Assembly (NCBI GenBank): GCA_004367505.1
Contig: SFCB01000179.1
Location: 19,526 to 83,525 of the forward strand
Reading direction: 5' to 3'
DNA length: 64,000 bases
DNA from: Chloroflexi bacterium OHK40
GTDB taxonomy: Bacteria > Chloroflexota > Chloroflexia > Chloroflexales > Chloroflexaceae
Shown: positions 1 to 9,200 of the stretch, piece by piece
Layout: every line of letters starts with the position of its first letter
Position numbering within the stretch: position 1 is the stretch's first letter
Made by a program: the position numbers and the translations under genes
The notes under the pieces: generated by a model
What the model saw: the letters and a program-made list of their open reading frames with translations, nothing else
The model's database searches: none
What the model was told of the DNA's origin: nothing

Positions 1-2
1 GT

Positions 3-1181
3 GAGGCTCTGGACGCGCTAGGCAGGCGGGGCGAGTTGACCCCGCGCCTCGCAGGGCTGCGCGGGGTTGCGCTGGTCGCCCTCGGGGAGCCGGTACAGGG
101 CCGGCCGCTTCTTGAGCGCGCCTGGGACGCGGGCGAGCGCAGGGCTGAGATCGCGCTGGCCTATGCGCGGGTGCTCGCGGCGGCGCAAGATCTGGAGCGG
201 GCGGCGGAGCCATACCAACTGGCTTTCGAGGCGATCCCCAACGCGCTGACCGCAGAAGATTGCCGGGTGATGGCAGAGATCGCTGCCGGAGCGGGGTACG
301 GCCTGCTAAGCGGCGAGGAGGAGGCCGAGTATCTGGACCGCTACGTCGAGCGGGCGGGACGCCGGCTCCGCGAGCGCCCCGACGCCGAGGAGGTGCTCAG
401 GAAGCGCGTCGAGTTGCGGCGGGCCGCCGAGCGGCCTGAGCTCCTGCGCGAGTCGCTCGCCGACTGGCTGGAGTACCTCGGGGAGACCGGCGACCTGTCG
501 GGCCTTGACGCGGCGTTCAAGCTGCTGCGCAATCTCCGTCGCGAAGGTGCCATTAGCCGCGAGGAGCAGTTTGATCTCCTAGAGAGCCTCGAACGCCTCA
601 CCCCCGATGTGCCGGGCCTGGCTGACCTGCTAGCCCTGGAGTACCAGTCTATCGCAGCGGACGAACTGAACGAGTCGCTTCGCCAGGGCCGGCCGATGTC
701 GGCCTACGTCGCCGATCTGCGGCGCGCGCTGCATTTCCTCAGCCGCGACGTGGCTGATGAGCTAGCGCAGACGATCGAGGCGGAGCGCCAGGCCCTCGCG
801 GGGCGCAGCCTCGCTGTGCCAGTTCAGGTGGTCGAGGAGAGCGCAGCGGTCAGCCTCGCCGGAGTGAGCCTGACGATCGTGGGCGGGCATGTCGCGACGC
901 GCCGCGAGGTCGAGCGCGAGCTGCGCGAGCACCACGGGCTGACGGACTTCCTCGAGGTTGCACCATCCAGCGAGGACCACATGGACCGGACGAAGGTGCG
1001 CGAGCGCGTGGTCGACCGCGACCTGGTGGCCGTCATCACTGGCTATACGGGCCACGACCTGACAAACATCGTCCGCGACCTGCAGCGGGCCGGGGATGTC
1101 AGCGGACGGATCATCTGGCCGAAGTGCCGCGGCAAGAGCGGCGTGGTAAGGGAGATTTTGGCTGCGAGAGAGGGGCAATGA
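3..1181 (+). CDS. 5'-truncated TPR-like protein with a C-terminal DUF2325-like domain
   Basis: Frame is open to the left window edge (EALDALGRRGELTPRLAGLRG...); C-terminus LTIVGGHVATRREVERELREH...DLVAVITGYTGHDLTNIVRDL...WPKCRGKSGVVREIL. Confidence 0.6.
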   Translation, partial: EALDALGRRGELTPRLAGLRGVALVALGEPVQGRPLLERAWDAGERRAEIALAYARVLAAAQDLERAAEPYQLAFEAIPNALTAEDCRVMAEIAAGAGYGLLSGEEEAEYLDRYVERAGRRLRERPDAEEVLRKRVELRRAAERPELLRESLADWLEYLGETGDLSGLDAAFKLLRNLRREGAISREEQFDLLESLERLTPDVPGLADLLALEYQSIAADELNESLRQGRPMSAYVADLRRALHFLSRDVADELAQTIEAERQALAGRSLAVPVQVVEESAAVSLAGVSLTIVGGHVATRREVERELREHHGLTDFLEVAPSSEDHMDRTKVRERVVDRDLVAVITGYTGHDLTNIVRDLQRAGDVSGRIIWPKCRGKSGVVREILAAREGQ

Positions 1182-1241
1182 TCCCCACAGTATCGCCCAG
1201 TAGAATTCGCACGGACTAATTCACCTCGTAGTTCCATTCAT

Positions 1242-2894
1242 ATGCCAAAGCTACATAAATACAATAGTCAGGATGGCTACTACATCAGGGGTGCCATGTC
1301 CGGAAGTGGTCGGATCAGCACGCTACAGGTCACCCCAGAGGCTCTCCGGCGAATACGGGCTGAAATCGGCCAAGAAAAGGTAGAATTTTCACCAGCCCTG
1401 CTGAAAGAGTTGATCAAGGAAAAACTCGTCTATACAAAGGGGTTATTCCCACTGGGTAAATTACCGAGAGTTATAGTTGAGCGAGACACGCCTCATACCG
1501 CACCACGATCTGGGGCAAAGCTGATCTTCCTTGAGAATGAGCATGCCTGGGCACTTGCTGTGCATTTATCCGAACTCCCGTCTTCTTGGGTGGAGGCAAG
1601 TAATAACTTGGTAAGGGAACTTGCTAGTTGGCGGATCACGGTCAATGGGACGTCTTCGGTCTCAGCTATGCAGCTCTATCCTGGCCGTGGTGGAGCGACG
1701 ATCACAGTGTCCCCACAGCGGGAGCCCTACGCCATTAGTGCAGAGGGAACCTGGCCCAAAGCGTGGTCCGTAATGTCATGGCTTGTGCCTCCTCTGGGCC
1801 TTGGGGACGGGGTCACTATTTTCGGGGGCGATACCAGCGAGCGAATACCGACGAGCAATCTGTTGGAGCCTGGAAACGCCTACATAGTGATCGTACATGA
1901 GCATCTTACAACCAGTTCGAAGCGGCTCCTCCCACCACCGCAACTGTCCCCCGACTACCTGGGCCGGGTAGACCAGTGGCATGCCTGGTCGATAGAAGTA
2001 CCTGGGCGGCCTGACGAACAGATGCGCTCGTGGTTTGCCCGGGCAGGTCTACAGCTAGCTGAGGCGCGCTTCCGGCTCAGCCTTGTGACACCTCCACGCG
2101 GATTCTCAGCGGAGGGACAAGCGATTATCGCTGCAGGTGAGGAGGTTGTGCTCGCGCTGGCGCCGCTGCAGCCGCAAGAAGGCCTCGAGACCAGTTTCTA
2201 CACCACTCGGATCGAGCAGACAGGCGCGCTCACGCTTAGCATAAAAGAAGTAGCCGTCACACCGCTCCGGCTTCTGGTTAAGCCCGGCGCAGAGAGTGTC
2301 AGGCAGACGGCGCCGGCAGCCCTCACGCTGGAGGTGACCTGGGGTGGTAACAGCGCTTCCTTCAAGGGGCTGGGCGGGGCTCAGTACGAGCTACCACGGC
2401 CAGCCAATGCGTCGACGGATGCGCCATACGCCGAGGTGCTCTGCCCCGCGCCGGTGACTCTGATGCTCCGGCTTGGGGACTGCTCGGTGCGACAGCGGGA
2501 ACTTCCCGCCGATGAGGCGGGCCCGCAGATCGCCGAGACCCTGCGCGAAGCGAGCCATCGCAATCTCGCCCTTGCCATCGAGATCGACGCTGGCCCGTTT
2601 GGGCGGCTCTCCCTGATAGCGCCGGCCCGCGCTGAGGCGCTCACGATCTCCTCTCCTCTATCGCCTACGACCCTCCGCCGTGTCCGCTGGCTGGCAGCAG
2701 CGCTGCCCGTACGCAGCCGCATTGAGGCCTCCATTCTCCTCCCCGCTTCTTTGCAGCAAGCCCTCAGTCATATTGCCCGCCAGGTTGGCTGTGAGTCACT
2801 GCGCGGCGTACGGACTCTCCCCGTCACGTTGCTGCCGACCCTGCGAGCCGTGGCCCGCGACATCTTGAAGATGAACGGAACGCGCCATGGATAG
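1242..2894 (+). CDS. hypothetical protein, beta-rich, operon member
   Basis: 550-aa ORF; overlaps next start by 8 nt (ATGGATAG). Confidence 0.75.
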   Translation: MPKLHKYNSQDGYYIRGAMSGSGRISTLQVTPEALRRIRAEIGQEKVEFSPALLKELIKEKLVYTKGLFPLGKLPRVIVERDTPHTAPRSGAKLIFLENEHAWALAVHLSELPSSWVEASNNLVRELASWRITVNGTSSVSAMQLYPGRGGATITVSPQREPYAISAEGTWPKAWSVMSWLVPPLGLGDGVTIFGGDTSERIPTSNLLEPGNAYIVIVHEHLTTSSKRLLPPPQLSPDYLGRVDQWHAWSIEVPGRPDEQMRSWFARAGLQLAEARFRLSLVTPPRGFSAEGQAIIAAGEEVVLALAPLQPQEGLETSFYTTRIEQTGALTLSIKEVAVTPLRLLVKPGAESVRQTAPAALTLEVTWGGNSASFKGLGGAQYELPRPANASTDAPYAEVLCPAPVTLMLRLGDCSVRQRELPADEAGPQIAETLREASHRNLALAIEIDAGPFGRLSLIAPARAEALTISSPLSPTTLRRVRWLAAALPVRSRIEASILLPASLQQALSHIARQVGCESLRGVRTLPVTLLPTLRAVARDILKMNGTRHG

Positions 2895-5190
2895 GGACTT
2901 TCTTCTCGGGTATGTGTTTGAGCGGTTCATCACAAACGGGCGAAAAGTCGCCTTGCTCCGTCCAACCCATCGGCTCGACGAGGATAGTCAGCGCTGGGTG
3001 GCCATCGAGCAGCCGACTCGGGAATTCCCGAATCGAGGTTGTGTAACCTGGATCAATGCGCCTGATGAGGCTCCAGAGCGCTCTATATGGATGTTTGAGT
3101 ATGGCTTCCACGACAGCTTTGACCTCTCTAGCCCTCGCGGAGACCGCTATCGAATCGACTTCAACCGGCAACCAGAGTCTCCTGTTGAGGTGATTAAGCT
3201 GCAAGTAAGTGGCATAGAAAGGGTGCAGCGAGCCCTCGCTAAGGGCCTATTGCTCGCATTTGTCCCGACAAGGCACGTCTACATCGTAGTCGATGGCGAT
3301 TCCTGGGTGGGGCCTGTGCGCCTCGTCTCGAGGGGTGAGCGCTGGTTCATCGACCCTCACATTCAGGCCCTTCCAATACCGTGTGTAGCGCCTGTCGCAA
3401 GCGCAGACCTGTTCACCCTTAAGATTGGCGATCGCCACCGAGCTTTGCTGCGTCATAAGATCCGACCTGAGATCAAGTTAGGCGAGGTCGACTGGGCAGA
3501 CGACGCGCTCAACCTCAAGCGCGTTCTGGAGTGGGCGCGCGAGCAGCCCGCGATCGCGCAGCCTCTGGAATTGACGAAGCGGGTTATCAAGCAAGTTGTA
3601 GAGGCGCTTCCCTCTGATGACAATGAGCTTCTCGCACAGCGGGTTCGACGAGCCCGTAGCTTCGTGGAAGAGCTCGGCGAGTTGGCCAAGGACACTGCCG
3701 CCTTTGAGCAGGAGATTCTCACTCTTCCCCAGGTCAGGCAGCGCCTTGAAGCTGCCGAGCGAGAGGGCCGCGCCGCAGCGAAGATGCAGGCTGAGGCCGA
3801 GGCGATCGCGCGGGCCAGGGCGGAGCTCGAGGCCACGAAGGCGGAGCAGGAGCGGCTCACCGAGACGCTAGCTGGCCTTCGGCAAGCCCTAGAGGCGGCA
3901 GAGAAACGAATGCACGAAGCAGACCAACACGCACGGGCAGCAGTAGATGCAGAGCTCGCGCGTCGGCGCCAAGAGCTCGAGGCACTCGACAACGCGCTCA
4001 CAGAACGAAGGCAGCAGCTTGAGACTGATCTGGGGCTTATGGACGCCGCTATGAGTGAGCGCCTCGCAGAGCTTAGTCGGCGCCCGGCCGAGACGCTCGC
4101 GCAGATCGCCATCTTCCGCGCGGTGCTCGCGGCTCAGGGAGTTGCTGGTGCGACACACTCGGCCGGAGCCTCACAGCTTAGGCCGCCCTCCACTGCTCTC
4201 TTGAGCGGTGAGGCACAAGCCGAGGATCAGAAGGACTTGGTGAACGCCGCCAAGCAGGCATCAGTAGCAGCAGGCGATGCCCCATCTGTCGGCGCTGCTC
4301 TCCACAGCGCGCTCGTCGGCGGCACGGTACCGTTGCTCGCAGGGCCTGGCGCCCTTGATATCCTGGAGGGCTACGCGAGTGTTGCGGCTGGTGGGCGTTT
4401 CCTATCTGTCACAGTTTCGCCCGCAGCCCTCGAGCCCGCAGACTTGCTCGCCAAGTTCGATGTCAACTCGCAGCGCCTGGTACTGCATCCCAGCGGCCTG
4501 CTTGACCTGCTGCTCTACGCCGGCCAGCCCGAACAGCGCGAAAAGCTCTTCCTCGCAGTGCTCGACGGCGTCAATCGGTCAGCCGCTGAGGCCTATCTCT
4601 TGCCAATCCTGGCGTGCTACAGCGCCGCCTGGGACAAGCATCGCCAGCGTGCGCTGCACCTCTTCCACCCGTCGGCGCTAGCTCCGGCAGACCCCTACGC
4701 CGTTACCGCCCGGCTGGTCTGGCCGCGGAACGTCTTGCTCGCGGGGACGCTCGTTGAAGGAGGGGCAACGGTGCCACTGCCGCCGGCACTGTGGTCGCAC
4801 GCGATCCTTATCAGCACAGGGGAAGCCCCGGCGTCCACGAAGCTTAAGGGGCGGGTCTCTCCTCCGCTAACAAGCGCATCATCGCTGAAGTGGGCCTCAT
4901 GGCGCTCACTCGCCATGAGCGATCTCGAATCCGGTCTTGAGGCTCTGGACGAGATCAAATCCGATGGCCTCCGCCTTCCCGCACCTATTGCCCACGCCTT
5001 TGCGCGCGCATACGTCTCAAGCAGCCACTGGCTCAAGTCGTCAGAGGCGAGGCGCCTGGCAGTACGCGGAGTGCTCCTACCCTATGCACTCGCCACAGGC
5101 CAGATCGAAGCACTGACGGAGGCTCTTGAGCTTGCAGAGGTGCGTCTCAGCGAGGCGGATCTTGATGGTGTGCGACAGGTGATTGCATGA
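2887..5190 (+). CDS. hypothetical protein with central coiled coil
   Basis: 767-aa ORF; long Glu/Ala/Arg heptad-like region around residues 260-400; ATGA overlap with next gene. Confidence 0.75.
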   Translation: MDRDFLLGYVFERFITNGRKVALLRPTHRLDEDSQRWVAIEQPTREFPNRGCVTWINAPDEAPERSIWMFEYGFHDSFDLSSPRGDRYRIDFNRQPESPVEVIKLQVSGIERVQRALAKGLLLAFVPTRHVYIVVDGDSWVGPVRLVSRGERWFIDPHIQALPIPCVAPVASADLFTLKIGDRHRALLRHKIRPEIKLGEVDWADDALNLKRVLEWAREQPAIAQPLELTKRVIKQVVEALPSDDNELLAQRVRRARSFVEELGELAKDTAAFEQEILTLPQVRQRLEAAEREGRAAAKMQAEAEAIARARAELEATKAEQERLTETLAGLRQALEAAEKRMHEADQHARAAVDAELARRRQELEALDNALTERRQQLETDLGLMDAAMSERLAELSRRPAETLAQIAIFRAVLAAQGVAGATHSAGASQLRPPSTALLSGEAQAEDQKDLVNAAKQASVAAGDAPSVGAALHSALVGGTVPLLAGPGALDILEGYASVAAGGRFLSVTVSPAALEPADLLAKFDVNSQRLVLHPSGLLDLLLYAGQPEQREKLFLAVLDGVNRSAAEAYLLPILACYSAAWDKHRQRALHLFHPSALAPADPYAVTARLVWPRNVLLAGTLVEGGATVPLPPALWSHAILISTGEAPASTKLKGRVSPPLTSASSLKWASWRSLAMSDLESGLEALDEIKSDGLRLPAPIAHAFARAYVSSSHWLKSSEARRLAVRGVLLPYALATGQIEALTEALELAEVRLSEADLDGVRQVIA

Positions 5191-6263
5191 GTGTGGCGAC
5201 GCAGCAACTTTCTGGTGATGACGCGCGTATGGCAGTCCTGCGGGCCCTTGGCCTCGCTGGCCTCTCTACTTCAGTCCCGCCCTGCCCTGCTCTCTGCGCA
5301 GAGGCCCTACGCGCGGCGCTCTGGTCGTACTGGGGCGCAACTGCCAAACCTGTCTACATCACGCGGCTCATCAATGCCGCTGCACGAACCTTGCTTCCCT
5401 GGCAGGAGAAACTTGGCGAAGACGACGAGAGGCTGAGCCAGCAGTTGCGAAATATGCTCCAGGAGATGGAGGTTATCGGCGATGTGGCTGCGCTGCCCAA
5501 TGGTCGCTGGAGCCCCACGCCGCCGCGGATCGTCCATGTCCCCGCGATCAGCCGGTGGCTGCTACTCGGTGGTCCCCCTTCGCGAGATCTGCCGACGCAG
5601 GTAGGCGCAGCTGTCGAGCGGATCGGGGTAGCCCGGCTGCTCCGCCTCCCACCCGGCGAGATCGATCTGGCCGTTGATGAGGTGCCGGAGCGCGAGTGGC
5701 TTCGGGCTCCGACGGAAAGCCTGGATGTCTGGGGCAGCGCCGTCCTCGATCGCTCGGCACTTACACCTGCGGGAGAGATTGACATCGAGGTCTACGCTCC
5801 AGCGGCCGCGCATCCGGCGGCAACACAGTTTGATCGTTGGAAGCTGCCAACGGCCAAGCTTGCGGATGGGTGCTATCTTGCCCGGATGCGCACCCGTCGC
5901 GGCGTAAGGGCGCACTACATCGTGCAGTTGGTGGGAGGTCGGGCCATCGCTGCGGGGCCGCCGCTTCTCGGTGACGGCGATGTGCGACGTCTTCAGTACG
6001 CTCTCGATCTGCTTGCTCACAACCCCGTCAGGGTCACTGGCACTCGCCAGCGTGACTGCTGGACGTTCAAGCTCCAGAGTGCGCTCCCACGCGCCGAGCA
6101 CCGGCTGCTCCTGGCGCTCGGTCGGGAACAGACTCCCGTTGATGGGAAGTATTACCCGCGTTGTTGGGTTATCCCCTCCAGCTATGCGCCGAGGGCGGAG
6201 AAGGCGCTGCGGGATCTCGGCATCTCGATAGAAGTCCATGAGCTACCAGAGGGAACCGTATGA
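5187..6263 (+). CDS. hypothetical protein, operon member
   Basis: 358-aa ORF; ATGA overlaps at both ends. Confidence 0.75.
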   Translation: MSVATQQLSGDDARMAVLRALGLAGLSTSVPPCPALCAEALRAALWSYWGATAKPVYITRLINAAARTLLPWQEKLGEDDERLSQQLRNMLQEMEVIGDVAALPNGRWSPTPPRIVHVPAISRWLLLGGPPSRDLPTQVGAAVERIGVARLLRLPPGEIDLAVDEVPEREWLRAPTESLDVWGSAVLDRSALTPAGEIDIEVYAPAAAHPAATQFDRWKLPTAKLADGCYLARMRTRRGVRAHYIVQLVGGRAIAAGPPLLGDGDVRRLQYALDLLAHNPVRVTGTRQRDCWTFKLQSALPRAEHRLLLALGREQTPVDGKYYPRCWVIPSSYAPRAEKALRDLGISIEVHELPEGTV

Positions 6264-9200
6264 CTACTGAGCCAACAACCAGTGTTCGGGCAGGGGTTCA
6301 GCAGATCGCCGACTCTCTACGCTCGCGCCTACAGCGCTACATCGAGGCCGCCTACCACCTCCGCGACCAGGGAGTGGTGGAGGAGCGGCGTGCACTCCTT
6401 GCTGAGCGAGGGTCGATAGCGCGTGAGCCCTTCCTCGAAACCACCCCCTCCTACGAGCTTGGTGCGCCCTATGGCCAGCTGCATCTCCCCAGTGAGGTTA
6501 GCGCCATACTTGCAGAGCTCTCGGCCTGGGAGCCAGGAGTCGGGATTTTCCCCCGTCCGTATCGACACCAGGCAGAGGCGCTCGAGGCATTTTTCAGCGA
6601 TCGGCGAGATCTTATCGTTTCGACGGGCACCGGCTCAGGCAAAACCGAGACATTCCTCCTCCCAATCCTCGGGAGCTTAGTAGAGGAGGCGTCGTCTCGG
6701 CCAGCTTCATTCCGGCAGCCAGGTTTCCGCGCGCTGCTGCTCTATCCGATGAACGCTCTGGTCAGCGACCAGATCGCACGCCTGCGGCGGCTGTTCGGCG
6801 ACGAGCGGCTCAGTGGCCTCTTCCGCAGTCGTTACGGGCGGCACCCCCGCTTCGGGATGTACACAAGTCGCACCCCGTATCCCGGCCCTCGCGACTCGAA
6901 GAAGGACAGTCTGCACCTCAAGCAACTCCTCAGCTATTACCTTGATCTGGAGGATGCCGCCCAGCGTGAGGGGCCGGGCTCGGACAGCAGCCGCCTTATG
7001 GTCGAGCTCAAGTCACGGGGGCGCTGGCCGGCCAAGGATCTGCGCGGGTTTTTCGGCGCACCGGGCGGCGTATGGGAGAAGCGGCTGCACACCCAGGCTG
7101 GCGACCGCGAGCTCCTGACGCGCCACGAGATGCAGCTCTCCTGCCCCGATATCCTCGTCACTAACTACTCGATGCTCGAGTACATGCTCGTGCGGCCGAT
7201 CGAGCGGGGCATCTTCGAGCAGACGCGGAGATGGCTGGCGAGCGATCCGGCCAACAGCCTCATCCTCGTGGTCGACGAGGCGCATCTTTATCGGGGGACG
7301 GCCGGCGCCGAAGTGTCTTATCTCGTCAGGCGGCTCCAAGCGCGCCTGGAGATCCCACGCGAGCGGTTGCGCTGCATCCTCACCAGTGCGAGTCTCGGGC
7401 CGGACACGACGGTCGAGAGGGATGCAGTCGCCTTCGCCGAGGCGTTGACCGGTTCCCCTGCGAGCGGTGGGCGGTCGTTCCATCTGGTGTGTGGCTACCG
7501 AGAGCCGCGACCAGCAGGGGCTCCCGGCAGCATGGATCAGGCGATGGCGCTCGCCGGTTTCGATCTGGCTGCTCTGGCGCGACACGCCCTTGCGCCTGAC
7601 GAGGCCGCTGCCGCGGTGGAGGCTCTTGGGCGTAATCTGGGCTGGCCCGCCCACCCTGCCTGCCAAAGCGACGATGCCGGACAAGCGCTCCAGGGATACG
7701 TCTATGATCAACTCTACGGGTTTGGGCCGCTGGAGTTGTTGATCGCCGAGACAACGGGCCGCGCCATCGGACTCCCAGAGCTAGCCGGTAGGCTCTTCCC
7801 GGGTGTGACGCCCGACACTGCCGGTCGGGCGACCGAGGCGCTCCTGACGCTTGGCACCTACGCCCACAACGGCCAGCGGTCGCTGCTCCAGACTCGCGTC
7901 CACATGCTCTTCCGCGGCCTGCCCTCCCTCTGGGCCTGCGTCAACCAGTGCTGTTCGGCCCGGCTTAGCCCCACCTCGGGCCCAGCGCTACTCGGCAGGC
8001 TCTACACTGAGCCCCGCACCCACTGTGAGTGCGGCGCTCGTGTCTACGAGTTGCTGGCGCACCGCGATTGCGGCGCCGTCTTCCTACGGGTGTTCGGCGA
8101 AGGCGACCGGCCGAACTTCTACTGGCACGAGGCGGGAGGGCGCGTTGAACGTACGGCCCGTCCACTTGAGGAGAGTTGGCTGATCGTAGAACGCCCGCAC
8201 CGCAAGCAGGAACAAGATGGCCTGGTTGAGCCAATCTGGATTGATGTAACAACGGGCCGGGTTGAGCTCGTTCCGCCTACGGAGCCGGAGCGCTACCGCC
8301 AGCTATGGCGGCCGATGCCGAAGGCACGTGCAGCCGAAGACGATGAGGCGCCATGGATAGGCGCAGTGTACCCTTTCACGCAATGCCCGGTGTGCCTGCG
8401 GAAGACGCCCGAGAAGTTGCTGGATCTGGCCACCCGCGGCGAGCGCCCGTTCGCCAATCTCGTCCACGAGCAGTTCATCTCTCAGCCGCCCAGCCGGCCG
8501 TTCAGCGAGAAGTTCCCAAATGGTGGCAGGAAAGTGTTGCTCTTTGCGGACGGGCGCCAGAAGGCGGCAAGGCTTGCCCGTGATCTGCCACGCGAGGTTG
8601 AGTTCGATACCTTCCGCCAGGCACTCGCGCTCGCTGTACAGCGACTCAGGGATCTCAATGAGGAGCCAACGCTCGGCCCCCGACTCTATGCCGCTTTCGT
8701 CTCCGTCTGCCACGATCTGCGGTTGCACTTCTTTGACCGGGAGTTCGACTCGCAGCGACAGCTCCTGCAACACATAGACGAGTTCGAGCGCTACCACGAT
8801 GCGGATCTGGAGACAGCGCTCAGCGAAGGGGATGCGCCGTTCTCTGATCCGCCTATGCACTACCGCCAGCATCTGCTAGATCAGCTCGCAAACCCGTTCT
8901 ATGCAGTCTACAGACTCGGCGCTATGGTTGCCCGTCCCTCCCGCGCTATGATCCGACGGATGCTGCGCGAGCTCGAAGCTTTCCCCGAGACTGTGCGCAA
9001 TCAGATCGAAGTGATTACTACGTTCTGGGCGGAGACCTTGCTGGAGCGGGGGGCGTTTGATAAGGGTATACCGCCCCGCGTGCGTGAGCGAGTGTTGGCC
9101 TTTGCTAGGCCGCCGAAAGATGGGGCTACGCTCAGAGATCTCGAGAAGGTGCTGAAGGACGGGGCGAGTCTGAGCGACGATCAGCTGAAGCGGCTACGGG